A stretch of 64,000 nt of DNA from Lolium rigidum (taxonomy: Eukaryota; Streptophyta; Magnoliopsida; Poales; Poaceae), in NCBI RefSeq assembly GCF_022539505.1, contig NC_061508.1, forward strand, positions 345,539,484 through 345,603,483, given 5' to 3'. Positions 1 to 11,208 of this stretch are shown piece by piece. Both the position numbers and the translations under genes were made by a program. How positions within the stretch are numbered: the first letter of the stretch is position 1; every line of letters begins with the position of its first letter. The notes below the pieces were generated by a model. That model was not told the origin of the DNA. It searched no databases and worked only from the letters and a program-made list of their open reading frames with translations.

Positions 1-291
1 TCTATGTACATCTACATATTTTATGTTTGTACACAAGTTTTCAAAAAAAACTAAAAAAATTTGTGGCTCCTGTAAAAAAGACAAGTTTTGATGCTATAAC
101 ACGACTACGTACATGTCATTTTTTTGTCTTTTTTGTACACGCCACATAAAATGTTGTTTCTCCACGAAAATTTGTGCACTAACATAAAATGTCACGATGT
201 ACACCAAAAAAATTATGTCAGAATTTTTTAACATTTTAAAAATTATTTTTTAATTATTTTGTATAATGAGAGCATTTGCTCCTATGAGCCA
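1..291. mobile_element. AT-rich MITE-like repeat, truncated by window start
   Basis: This AT-rich stretch ends in GAGCATTTGCTCCTATGAGCC. Two other segments of the window (9996-10350 and 43582-43951) share its ends and internal phrases such as TGTACATCTAC and TTGTGTG. I infer a short non-autonomous DNA transposon family. The left end lies outside the window and I could not see a target-site duplication, so the superfamily is not assigned. Confidence 0.5.
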
Positions 292-508
292 AATTGCCAC
301 CTCCATGGAACATCTGTTAGGTTCTGGGAGGATGTATGGTTGGACGATACTCCGTTATCTCATCAATATTCGGCACTTTATAATATCGTTCAACATGAGA
401 ATGTGTTAATTTCGACTGTGGTTGCTACGGAACCTATCAATATTTCTTTCAGGAGAGGTTTGAACGATAATAAGTGGGTGCAATGGTTACATCTATGCCA
501 ACGATTAA
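292..508 (+). pseudogene. LINE reverse-transcriptase fragment, upstream part
   Basis: The reading frame contains VRFWEDVWLDDTPLS and FRRGLNDNKWVQWLHLCQRL, which are characteristic of the region just before the zinc-binding end of plant LINE polyproteins. The frame is open from the neighbouring MITE to position 508. Homologous coding resumes in the same frame at 9163, so this is one LINE remnant divided by the Helitron at 509-9162. The catalytic part of the reverse transcriptase and ORF1 are absent, so it is a dead 5'-truncated copy. Confidence 0.8.
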
Positions 509-539
509 TCACAATAACTATTATATTAAATGGGAACTG

Positions 540-1390
540 ACATCTTTTTTGTAAGAGTTTTGAATTTTTTTTGAGTTCACGTTGTGGCGACACGTATGCA
601 TTTTATGCCATTTGTTTTCCCATGTGAACTGGTTGGGTGCTCTATAGCAATTTTAGTGAGCCTTAAAATCATTGTGGTGCTGCCACAGTGGCAATCTTTA
701 TTGCTTCTCCTTCTTTATGCTTGGCTGGTGGGTTAGTTGGATACGTTGGTCATGTGGCTGTAGCTTCAAAATGGTTTGGGGAGTCGTGGGGTGGTTCACT
801 TCCTGTTGTGTCTGAAGGGCCAGTATTTTGCGAATTCCCTCCTTGGCAATCGATCCCTCGAGCGATCTGTTTCCTTGCGCGGCAGTGCTCGCGCCATGCG
901 CGAAATCAATTCCCTTTTTTTGTCTCGTAGTGTTTAATTACGTTCACATGTAGCTTTGTGTTCACACTAACAGCTCACGTTCCCACTTGCAAGTTGCATA
1001 TAGCCAAGAGCGTTCACACTGCATGCATGCATAAAGTATCTCATGGGTTTGCATTTAATGAGCCAACTTTTCAGCATGAGGCTAGCTCTCACAAATTGCT
1101 GCATGCATGCACAGAGCATCTCGCTCTTTTTTTCCAGCACGACGCATACTTTCAATTCTCTTTATTTGCAATTCCCTTTTGACAATTCTCTTTTTTTGCA
1201 ATTCCCTTTATGTTGTTATTTCGTAAGGTAATTCATGTTTTTTTGGATTAATTTTTTAATTCCCTTTTTCGGGCCAGTGGTTTTTAAGGGGGGAAATAAC
1301 GGGTGGGAAGATCCACTTGCAACTCAAATGAACTACCACTTGCTACTCAAATTAAGTACTGTTTTTAAGTTGTAAGCTAACAAAAGTTGC
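540..1390. other. Helitron left arm, no gene recognised
   Basis: No recognisable coding sequence. Short reading frames here have no family resemblance. The stretch around 1140-1265 repeats phrases such as AATTCCCTTT several times, a simple low-complexity repetition. Confidence 0.5.
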
Positions 1391-1394
1391 TAAA

Positions 1395-1962
1395 ATATTT
1401 TCAATGAAATTTACTTTTTAGGGTCGCTAGGTATTTGTATTTACCGTTGATAAATAACGGGGCACCGGGTTGATAACTTGTAAACAAAAAGAGAGTCTCT
1501 ACATATGTCAAATTAAATTAAATTATTAGGGTTGATATTTATTTATATTTACCATTGATAAATAGCGGGTCACCGGATTGATAGCTTGTAAACTAAATGA
1601 GAGTCGCTAAAATATTCTAAATGAAATATTTTTTAGGGTTATTATTTATTTATATTTACCGTTGATAAATAATGAGGCACTAGGTTGATAGCTTGTAAAA
1701 TAAAAAAATATTTGCTAAAATATTCTAAATAAAATACTTTTTAGGGTTGGTAGTTATTTATAATTATCATTGATAAATAACGGGGCACCGGGTTGATAAT
1801 TGGTAAATTAAAAAGAGTCGCCAAAATATTCGAAATGAAGTTAGATTTTTAGGGTTGGTAGTTATTTATATTTACTGTTGATAAATAACAGGACACCGGG
1901 TTGATAGCTTCTAAACTAAAAAAGATTCGCTAAAATGTTTAAAATAAAATTAACTTTAGGGT
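1395..1962. repeat. Tandem repeat, about five units of roughly 110 bp
   Basis: The phrase TTGATAAATAACGGGGCACC with small variations recurs at about 1446, 1553, 1661, 1767 and 1879. Each copy is followed by GGTTGATAGCTTGTAAA and a CTAAAATATTC segment. Spacing is about 105-115 bp and the copies have diverged. It lies inside the Helitron. Confidence 0.75.
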
Positions 1963-2740
1963 TGATAATTTTATACATTTACGGTTGATTACTCAACTAC
2001 GGAGGGGCTGATTATTCAAATAGAGAGGGTTGATAACTTTTAGCCAAAAAAAAGTTTGTCGAAACATATTAACATGGGTGCTAGTTTTGAAGATCTCGTC
2101 GAGACGGATTTATTGGTGAAAGCGAATCTTAATTTAGAGTTGTCGTTTGAAAGTTAAAACGTTTTGAATTTTTAAATTTCGGAAATATTCCGCTGACATC
2201 AGCAGATTCGTCTTTTTGTGCATGCCTGCAGATCAATAGCCTGTTGATAATTTTATACGTTCACCGTTGATCACTTAAGTACGGAGGGGTTGATTATTCA
2301 AACAGAGAGAAAAAAAAGTTTCTCGAAACATATCAACATGGGTGCTAGTTTTGAAGATCTCGTCGAGATGAATTTATTGGTGAAAGCGAATCTTAATTTG
2401 AAGTTGTCGTTTGAAAGTTAAAACATTTTAAATTTTCAAATTTGTAAAAGATTCCGCTGGCAGATTCGTCTACTCGTGCATGCATGCAGAACTTTCCCTC
2501 AATAGCATGCATCAAGTTGATAATTTTATACATTTACTGCTGATCACTCAAGTACGGAGGGGTTGATTATTCAAATAGAGAGGGTTGATAACTTTTAGCC
2601 GAAAAATAAATTTGTCGAAACATATTAACATGAGTGCTAGTTTTAAAGATCTCGTCGAGACGAATTTGATTGTAAAAACGGATCTTAAATCGAAGTTGTT
2701 GTTTGAGAGATAAAACATTTTAAAATTTCGAATTTGATAA
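1963..2740. repeat. Tandem repeat, three units of about 275-280 bp
   Basis: Units begin with GATAATTTTATAC at about 1963, 2245 and 2518. All three share TACGGAGGGG, CATGGGTGCTAGTTTTGAAG (or close variants) and TCTCGTCGAGA. The array directly follows the 110-bp array and shares its GGTTGATAA phrases, which suggests a common origin. No coding sense is seen. Confidence 0.75.
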
Positions 2741-2949
2741 GTTTTAACATGGACGTGAGTCAGAGAAAGGAGAAGAAAGAGGTTTGCTCACGTAACCCAA
2801 AAAACTTGTCTGACAGTGATCGCTAAGCAATCTTTGAGCGAACGACCGCCAGCTAGGATCGCCCAGTATTTTGAGTGGCGCACCGCTTTGACTTGATTTG
2901 GAAGGCTCCTTGAGCCCAGCTATTCAGCACCACCGTTCCTCTCACCACT

Positions 2950-3239
2950 GGACAGAGATCAGGTGACATGCAATAGACATGTCACCGATGAACAGTGTTG
3001 TGACGTGTGACCATGTTCTGATCGTTGGATTGAAAATGGATGGCCAGATAAACATGAACAGTAGCCGCTACAGGAATAATCTACAGTGCATTGCTACAGG
3101 AACAAATTTACAGTGTGTCGCTACAGTACATGCTACAGGATCATCTACAGTGCATCGCTACAGTGCTTGATCTTGTCTATCCATTTTCGATCCAACGGCC
3201 TAAAACGCATGTTACGGCACTATCACCTGATCTCTGTCC
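2950..3239. mobile_element. Mutator-type MITE, 290 bp, with 9-bp TSD
   Basis: Terminal inverted repeats start GGACAGAGATCAGGTGA and are mirrored at the right end. The 9-bp direct repeat CTCACCACT flanks it (2941-2949 and 3240-3248), the duplication length typical of Mutator elements. A second inverted block (GTTGGATTGAAAATGGAT at about 3024 and its complement at about 3180) lengthens the imperfect terminal repeats. The centre holds several CTACAG/GCTACAG repeats. There is no coding capacity. Confidence 0.9.
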
Positions 3240-3248
3240 CTCACCACT

Positions 3249-6200
3249 GCTCCTCCCCTACCCCAGCTTTCCTCACCCTGCGGCAGCGACAAAACGCAGG
3301 GGCGGCAGAGGCGGCCAGCCCCGACCTCCCCCTGGCCTGAGATACTTCAGCCGCCGCCGCTGCCTTTACCCCCATCCCCTTCAGCAGCGCCGCTCCGCAT
3401 CGCGCTCCGGTGCCGCCGGTGGCAGCTTCACCCCGTCACTGCCTCTTGAGCAGCGGATTCCTCACGCATGAAGCATGTGTGGATTTCACCAGGACCGGAA
3501 ATCCCGTTACCTTGGGCATCAAACTGCACGATGCGCCGGCCCGGATGATGACATCGGAGGATAAAAAAGCAAGCTGCCCGAGGTAGCATGGTGCAGAGTC
3601 ACCAGTCGCTGGAGGAGCAAGGGTGAGAATAATGGCAGTGGCAGCGCAGGTGAGGTATGCAATCCTTATCCCCTCATCCCAAATTTCAACTTTTTATCTG
3701 TGTTGTAGGAAGGTAACCTATCTAGCAACAAGTCTGATACAATCTGTCCAATCCCCTTCCTCTCCAACCTTTAATCTCCCCATCTTCCGAACCTTGCAAT
3801 CGACGACGGTTCATGCGAGTATGCATGTGAGATTATTGCAGCGGCAAGTGTTAGAAGACGGGCGGTTGCCGTCCTCAGCATGGGCGACTACACCGGAAGT
3901 GCAATGCCAATGTCTACTTAAGATCTAGATTGGTGGTGCTGGTAGATGCCATTGAGTCGATCCCGCGCCCGCGCATCACGGTGTACGCAACACACAAGCT
4001 GACCCTTTCAGTGCGATGTGTATGCAATCATCAGGAAAGCACACACGTATGCATATTGCATAGTCTATGTGCAGGTACAAACTGAAGTTTGTAATTGTTG
4101 CTTCTGAATTGTAATTAGATTGGTTTCTGTAGGGCTAGATAGCATTATATTCATACATTGTTGTGTGATGCAAGACTGGTATCTGAGAACAGATTATTCA
4201 GTTTCTATATTACAAAATCAGCTAAGCATTGCCTTCGGCTGCTTGGTCTGAAGTCCTTTTGTTGTTATTTTCAAGCATAAAAACCAAGATTCATGTTAGA
4301 GTCAGAGCCTTCGAGGTGCACTCTGAGTTTACTGTTCTCCCATTGTCTCATGTCGCTCCTGCCTGGATCCTCAAGCAATCAACGTTGTATTGTGAAATCC
4401 CTGCTCTATTCTCCGGCCTAATGGATTCATATCAAGGCGGCCATCTGAATCTGATTTAATCTGTGAAATCGCATCAGAAAAACAGGTACATGTCTATCTT
4501 TCAGCATTGCTCTCGAGTGTCGACAATATGCTCTGTAGGTAGAAGATGAGAGCCAACCTGAGTTGTCTGCATCTCCTTAGCGGTATCCTGTATATGCATT
4601 CACCATCTGACCAGTTTCCTTTAATGTTAGTAGGAAGCTTAACATTTTCCCATATCAGCCCATGTTAGGCAACAGAATTAGTTGATGTTTCCTATGGAGA
4701 TGGCTGAGAATAGCGGGTTGTTGTTGCCACCACGATCTTTGGTTGTTTAGGTTTATCTTCTCTTGATAATTTATCGGTGAGTCTGCTTCAATTGGATGAT
4801 ATGCATATGTCCTAAACCAACAAAGGTTCCTTCTCTACGTTCAATGCCACTATAGTATGTTTCTTGATTTTCTTATACATTGATCAACTAGAGTTCTTCC
4901 CATTGATAGTTTGATAGCACGGTCTTTGTTCTTTCAGCTGAATGGGGAAAACTGTAATGAGATCATCGATTAATATGATTAATTGGTATTTGAGAACATG
5001 GACCATACTTTACACAGCAATGAAGAAAGTTTGGGATATGAGATAGGGATGAACTCTTAGAAGGAACTTATTGGATCATTCCTTGGCCAGTATCTATTGA
5101 AAAATTATAACCTCTTAAAACAGGACGTGGTATGTGCCAGTTAAGCCTGTCTGCATTACTGTTGTTTCACAAGTTGGGAGGAATGATAGTTCTGTGGCCA
5201 TCACTTACTCGGTAAACTTGCAGACCTGAACTTTGGGCTCACCTTTAGTCAAAACATCCTTGTTTATCTCTCATTGGAAAGTTTCATGACTTAGTATATA
5301 TGTTCTATATAGATTTTCTCCTTATGTCATGGTAGGTTGGTTCAATGTTTTGGAAATGTAGTTTGTATTTCCACTTAATTGAGAAATGTTATTAGCGCTT
5401 AACTGAGTCCAATCACCCAATATTTGATTTTCAGTTCGTATTTCAAGTAATATTCTCGCGAGCCCACAAAATCAGAGCTAAGGGAGACTACTTGGATCTA
5501 GGGACAACCTAGAAAACAACATGTCTTGATTAGATTATTCATGATACGTAACTCCATTCTACAGTTTATTTCATTAATAATGGTTAATTGGCCAGTTAGT
5601 TTACCTGGTCCTGTGTATCGACACGAAGTAGCATATTTTTCCCCTGTTTCTTTTGCTCCTTGTGCCCCTTTTGCTTGAGTGTGAGCAACTTCAGTTTTCC
5701 ACTTTTACGAGAATTGAGGTTGTCCAGCCACTTCTGTAAATTTTTTGGCAGTTGCATATCTATGAAGCTGTTGGGTACCAAGTGATTAAAAATCTGCTGC
5801 AACATCCATGACTATAAATTTGAAATCTAGATGGCTATCTTTTGGTTATGTACTGCAACACACTTGGCTACTACAAGGTAATTGGACGAATATCCAATTA
5901 GTTATCGGCGATTAACATAGGCCTGACTTTCAAAGATAAAAAAAATAGATGAGGTTCCGAAGTAGTGTTATCTGCCACTTTAATGCAAAGAAATGTTGGC
6001 ACATACAGAGCTTAGAACCATCATTTGTAGTATGTGATCGGAACTTTTACTTGGCTACATTACAGGAAGCAACCATTCTACTTCCTCTACTGCGCTACCA
6101 AAGTGCCTTGGGGCAAGTGCGGAGTTTCGCGTGCTTAAGTTGGCTAATTGGCTGCTTCTTTAAGATTATTTTTCTAAAACGTTCCAATGTGTGGTGTTGC

Positions 6201-6903
6201 AGTTCAGAGCAGAATTTAAGTGTTGCTTACCCCGCAATACTTCCAGTAGAAAGTAGCAAAGCAATTCAACCAAATGTAGACTGCATACTTTCCATTGAAT
6301 AAGGCCACATAAGTTGTTAATTATTTCTTGCATTGAATTGTATATGACACTCCAGGAATACGTTACTCTACATTAAAATTTCAGTGGATCCAAACTCTTT
6401 TGGACTTTTTCGTGAAAACAGGAACTCTTGGTGTACAAGTGTTTATGTTGGTGTCTGCTTCCTTTGTTCAAGCAGTAATCTATTACTTATCCTTACTTAA
6501 CGAATAGACAATGCAGCTCAATAAGATTCGAATGTTCAATGCGAGTTTTCCTGGTACCTCTCTTACTGACGACGGTACTGTTTTTATTCGTTTAGGCACA
6601 TTAGTTGCTACTACATATCAATCTGTGATTTTAATTTGGTAGGTCCGGATGTTTTACCGGTCTCTATGGTCCCGTTATTAGATATATAAGAACAAATATT
6701 TACAAGATCATGGTTGACATTTGAATATCTTTAATTATATTCATTGACATAATCAGATGGCTTCAAAGCTATGTCAGCATTATTTGTATTTCTGCCGCCA
6801 AATAAGCTATTGCAAAGGGTAACCGGTCACTTAAATGTAGGTTCGAAAAGCCTTTATTTAAACAAAATTGAAGTCATTTTCCCTGACTTTCCCTGTCTTG
6901 TAG

Positions 6904-6942
<39 letters not shown>

Positions 6943-8480
6943 TCCACATTCCCTGCCTTTCCCTGTCCGGCTTCCCCTCATAATCTCCTCCTTGGCCACT
7001 CCCCATTTTTCCTCCTTCTACTTGCAATCCGCGTCGAAGCCCTCGAGGTGAGCCAGTTATGCCGCAGCTATCCATCTGAGACGTTTAAGATTAACTTTTC
7101 ATGCATATTGCCTTCAGTGCGAGATTCATGCACTTATTTAATTAGTAACACCATCTGATGAGGGATAGATATAATTGTTTTTCGTCTGAATTTGATTGAT
7201 GTCAGTACTTCAAGTCCACATGGGAAGCCTAAATTTTCCGCACTTATGTCTTTCTACAGGTAAATACATTTTTCTGGTGAAATTTCTGAAAATGCTCGAA
7301 GCTTCTTTATAAATATCAGGCGGTTTGACCACCAATCAACAGTGCCACCGGATAAAAGGGTTCCTTCTCTTACTTTACCATTTGTCTTCTGAGCTGCATC
7401 TGTAATTGAGACCTACAACTTCTTCCAAGTCCTTTGTTGGCAAGTAATAAAATTATTTCGCCGGGGTTGTTATTTTATTTTGTGTTTATTCTGAACATGA
7501 GAATCTACTAGGAGGTTTATCTTAGATGATCTACTATGAATTGGCCCTATGTCACAACAATTATCCCGTGCTTTTCTAAAACAACTAAGTAAAGATATTT
7601 TTTGGTCCCATTGAAAATAAAAAATGATTTAAGAAGTATATTTTTGTTCTTACAATCTTTTTTTTTGTTGGATATGTGATGTTCATGCTATTTTCCCCCA
7701 AAAATTCACGTTGTTATTTTGACTGGTTTGGTCTTACTCTATTTTTTTGTTTGTTTTATTGATCAAGAACACATCATCATGGTAAAATGAATGGAAATTT
7801 GTATGGGGTCCACCGGGAGAATACATGATCACAATATCATATTTTCTTCATTGCATTATTGCGAGATTTAATCAGGTTAGGTTGCATATGGAGCTGTCCA
7901 GCGGGAGAATACATTCTGGACTAGATACCAATCAGCTTAATTTTAATTAGCATGAAGCTCCCATTTATTTCTCTTATCTTTTGTCTTAATAAATGCAGAG
8001 GAGCACCACTGATGACCAATATTATGGGTGCTGCTTTAGTTCAGACTACACAAGTCACACATGATGGTACCCCATATCTCTCTGTAACGTAAAATCTAGC
8101 ATTGATTCATATATTTCTGTAGATCAGTGGCTGATAAAATGACCAAACCCAGTTTCGTCAATGCAGCTTCTCAGCTTAAAAGTCTGCAACTGTTCTTAGG
8201 CTTCAGAAACTAGAGGAGGCTAATTCTATAGTCGCGACTTATACTAAATTGGACGTTGTATTACCATTTTTCTACCAATGAAATTAGTGGATCCATGTGT
8301 AAATACTGTCCAAGCACAGCTCAAGATGGTATCAGGAAGATTAGAAGATTCGGTTCTACACTACCTTTCATACTGCTATATCTTGATGTAATATAATGGT
8401 GCGCTTGCTGAAATGTGTTCTTTTTAGGACTTGAGTTGCCGAGTTGAATGATTAACTATGGTTCACCGTCACTAGACTCA
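3249..8480. other. Helitron interior, unrecognised cargo
   Basis: More than 5 kb without a recognisable protein. The first 400 bases are GC-rich and resemble a grass 5' untranslated region; the rest is AT-richer and looks intron-like, with scattered potential splice sites such as CAG|GTGAGG near 3648 and CAG|GTACAT near 4483. Helitrons often carry captured gene pieces and this could be one, but I could not identify a donor gene. It could equally be a decayed non-coding transcript. Confidence 0.4.
6905..6941. repeat. (ATT)n microsatellite
   Basis: About twelve perfect ATT units inside the Helitron cargo. Confidence 0.95.
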
Positions 8481-8483
8481 GTG

Positions 8484-8590
8484 CTTCCTTTGTCCCAAAA
8501 CTCAGATTTGTATAGGTTATCTAGATGCGAAGATACATGCCAATTTAGACAAGTCAAGTTCGACTCACTTAATCTGGGACTATAATTCTT
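8484..8590. mobile_element. Decayed Stowaway-like (Mariner) MITE
   Basis: CTTCCTTTGTCCCAAAACTC at the left, TCTAGATGCGAAGATACAT in the middle and AATCTGGGACTATA at the right resemble a degraded grass Stowaway element (CTCCCTCCGTCCCAAA ... GGGACGGAGGGAGTA). The terminal repeats are too eroded for a firm call. Confidence 0.45.
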
Positions 8591-9129
8591 GGAGTCCGGG
8601 CGTTAGGTAACTCCCTCAGGCATCGTATAGAACTTTTGCATCATTAGAGTAAAATTAATGGATATATCAGTGATGACATGCAAATAAACTCCCACTTGGC
8701 AATAAACAGATGGACATTGTAACATACACAAGAAACAACAACGGTGTTGCTACATAGGACCCAGTCTAATGACCTGGGTCAGAGACATATTTCTATGTGG
8801 ACCAAAACAATTAGTAGAGTACTTCAGTACAATAGAATCCTCTGCTGTGAACCAATCAAACTACATACCTTTACTCACTGTTACATTATGTTACTACACT
8901 ACTAGAATGTCTGAATAAGCTAGCCAAACCATTTCAGTCGATCGAGTTTCTTATACAAATTATCGGCCATGTTCTTCTGAATTGTCACTTGATCCATGAT
9001 TGCACTGACTATAATTAACACATACTACTAGCAGTCTCAACAATAATGTACATTCTCCACCAGAATTAAACCATGAAGTGATGCATCCATATCATCTCAT
9101 ACATTTTCCCCTCATTTAGCGAAAGTACA
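8591..9129. other. Helitron right arm, no gene recognised
   Basis: I see no coding sequence or element in this stretch up to the terminal hairpin. Confidence 0.4.
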
Positions 9130-9162
9130 GGCGCGGCGTGCCGCCGTGCCAGCCATTGCTAG
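9130..9162 (+). other. Helitron 3' terminal hairpin and CTAG end
   Basis: GGCGCGGCG (9130-9138), loop TGC, CGCCGTGCC (9142-9150) form a 9-bp stem with one G-T pair. An 8-nt spacer and CTAG (9159-9162) follow. A hairpin of this kind about ten bases before CTRR is the replication terminator of Helitrons. Confidence 0.85.
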
Positions 9163-9985
9163 TTAACTTAACTGCTGAACCAGATAAGTTTATTTGGAAG
9201 CTTACTGAGTTGGGTATTTTTTCAGTCAAGTCTATGTACCTTGATTTGTTTATCTTCGTAAGTACCTACGGAAGTTAAAGATTCCTTTAAAAGTTAAGAT
9301 CTTTACGTGGTTTCTTAGCAATAAGGTGCTTTTAACAAAGGATAAGTTAGCTAAACGGAAATGGAAGGGATGTCAAATGTGTTGTTTTTGTGATTCCACA
9401 GAAACTGTTAATCATTTGTCTATTCATTGTCCTTTTGCAAAGATAATTTGGCGTATGATGTACCTTACTTATAATATTCCACCACCAGCTAATTTTACTA
9501 ATATGTTTGGTAGATGGTTGAATGGTGTGAGAAAAGATGACAAACAGAAGATTATAGTTGGGGTTTCGGCCATTTGTTGGGCCATTTGGAGGACTAGAAA
9601 TGATATTATCTTTAACAAAAAACTGGGACTAATTTTTTTGCAGGTTATCCGGCGAGCTGCTCATTCAATCCAGCAATGGGTTTTCCTTCTCCCGGTGGGG
9701 CAGCGGGAGGATATGGTTATTGGATGCAACCGGATGCTAGTGGTTGCCCATGACTTCTTTTTCCAGGCTACTGGGTGGCGCCATCTTAATAGAATAGCAA
9801 ATGCATAGCTTTTCTGTTAGCCATATTTTCTAGTGATTAATTCATGAATCCACCTTAGCATTTCCGTGATTGTAATAAGTGATGATGGATCTATTGTGAC
9901 TTCATACTTTGTTTTTAATAAAGCAAGCCGTGTGCATCTATTGACGCAGAGGCCGGGGTTATGCTCCTTTATCGAAAATAGTATG
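9163..9985 (+). pseudogene. LINE polyprotein fragment, downstream part with 3' end
   Basis: Continues the frame broken at 508. It carries the zinc-binding segment of plant LINEs (CCFCDSTETVNHLSIHCPFA: C-x2-C ... H-x4-C) and the typical IVGVSAICWAIWRTRNDIIF block, ending at a stop near 9808. The 3' untranslated part includes AAGCAAGCCGTGTGCATCTA and GGCCGGGGTTATGCTCC, a phrase common at the 3' ends of Triticeae LINEs. A short frame disturbance lies near 9250-9265. It is a dead copy. Confidence 0.8.
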
Positions 9986-9995
9986 GACATGTTGT

Positions 9996-10350
9996 TTTGG
10001 CTCATAGGTTCAAATACATCTATTATGAAAAATGCATTATAAATATATTTTAATATGTCAAGCAATTATGAAAAAAGTCCTGGATGTACATCTTGATATA
10101 CTATGTTCATACACAAAGTTTTGTGGGAGAATTTTTTTATGGGATGTGTAAAAATAATAAATAAATATCTCGTAAGAAGCCATTTTGGAGCACCAAAAAT
10201 AGTATTTTTTATACAAGTCACAAAAAATGGTATTCTTTAGCGAAAATTTGTGTGCCAGCATGGCCATTGTACATCTATAATTTTTTCAGATTTATTTAAC
10301 ATTTAAAATATGTTTTTTGAATAATACGTGTATCTACACCTATGAGCAAA
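9996..10350. mobile_element. AT-rich MITE-like element, complete copy
   Basis: Begins TTTGGCTCATAGG and ends CCTATGAGCAAA, an inverted terminal repeat of about 13 bp. The interior is AT-rich with GATGTACATCTTGATATAC near the left and its rough mirror near the right. Same family as 1-291 and 43582-43951. Target-site duplication not clear. Confidence 0.6.
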
Positions 10351-10450
10351 ATGTATTTTTAAATACACAGAACGTCTACAAATTTCACCCCATTGGCCAT
10401 CCGCCTCGCTATAAACTAAGGGAAAACCAGATTTAACCTCTTGTATTTAA

Positions 10451-11205
10451 GGGAATCTCCAACAGGGCGACGCAAACGGACGGTTCGCGTCCATCTGTGA
10501 CCGCGCGGTCGAAATATGCGTCTGCACCCAGTCTCAGTAGCGCGACGCACAGTGATCGGGCAGTCCGTGAAGATGCAAACACAACCCCAATATGTGTCGA
10601 GTTTGGGTCTACGCGGACGCTTCATGCTCGCGCCGCCCGACCGCTCGTTTTTCCCAGGGGCCTGCGGAAGAGGAAGAGTATGAAGAGGCCATGTGAACAC
10701 GGCTAGAGGCAGAGGAGGCGACCGAGGAGGTGACAAAGAAGGAGGCAAGGGCCCAGGCGAAGGGGAAGGCGGAGGCGCAGCCGGCATGCACCGACGAGGA
10801 GGAAGAAGGTGACTCGTCAGAGGGGGACACAAGCTCATCGGACGCAATGAGCTCTTCCGAAGAGGTGACGAGTAAGAAGCGCCTCCGTGAGGATGACGAG
10901 GCTGGGCCTTCTAAGAAGAAGTAACTTGTTTATGTAATTAGTTTATAAAGTAGTTTGAACATCTTTTTTTCGCAGTTTCTGTGTTAAATTTATTTCAAAA
11001 TACTGCACTACTTTGTGTTTGAGATGAGTTTGAATAGAGCACATGGCCGTCCTCGCTGAACAAAATGCGTCGGGCCATTGGCGCTGCCCCCAGACTCAAA
11101 CGAACAAGCTTGGTCTTGCGACCATTTCGGTGTCCATGGCCGACGCAAACGGACGCAGCTGATCGATTTTGACGTCCGATTTGCATCGCCCCATTAGAGA
11201 TGCCG
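10451..11205 (+). mobile_element. PIF/Harbinger-type non-autonomous element, 755 bp
   Basis: Left end GGGAATCTCCAACAGGGCGA and right end TCGCCCCATTAGAGATGCCG are imperfect inverted repeats. TAA flanks both sides (10448-10450, 11206-11208), the 3-bp duplication of Harbinger elements. The near-terminal GACGCAAACGGACG motif recurs at both ends. It encloses the tail of a transposon reading frame (10730-10924) and no transposase domain. Confidence 0.8.
10730..10924 (+). pseudogene. C-terminal piece of a Harbinger-associated ORF
   Basis: The 64 residues are strongly acidic, then serine-rich, then basic (ends KKRLREDDEAGPSKKK), as in the tail of the accessory protein often carried by Triticeae Harbinger elements. 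The frame is open further upstream to about 10690 without a convincing start. The N-terminal domain is missing, so this is a remnant, not an active gene. Confidence 0.5.
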
Positions 11206-11208
11206 TAA

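Larger units (their letters stand above)
509..9162 (+). mobile_element. Helitron, non-autonomous, 8.65 kb, inserted in a LINE
   Basis: The element starts with TC directly after an A (GATTAA|TCACAATAAC) and ends in CTAG directly before a T (CATTGCTAG|TTAAC), the expected A^T insertion without a target-site duplication. Eight bases before CTAG lies a GC-rich 9-bp hairpin (9130-9150). Removing 509-9162 joins the two LINE pieces in frame with no base gained or lost, which is independent support for both ends. No Rep/helicase reading frame is visible, so it would depend on enzymes from elsewhere. It contains tandem repeat arrays, a Mutator MITE, a decayed Stowaway-like element and several kilobases of unrecognised cargo. 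The alternative, two unrelated LINE pieces with a chance hairpin, is unlikely given the exact junction. Confidence 0.85.

Noticed and set aside
5596..5805. 69-codon minus-strand frame in the Helitron cargo (QLPKNLQKWLDNLNSRKSGK)
   Set aside because: Composition looks protein-like and it could be a captured exon, but I cannot tie it to a family or neighbouring exons.
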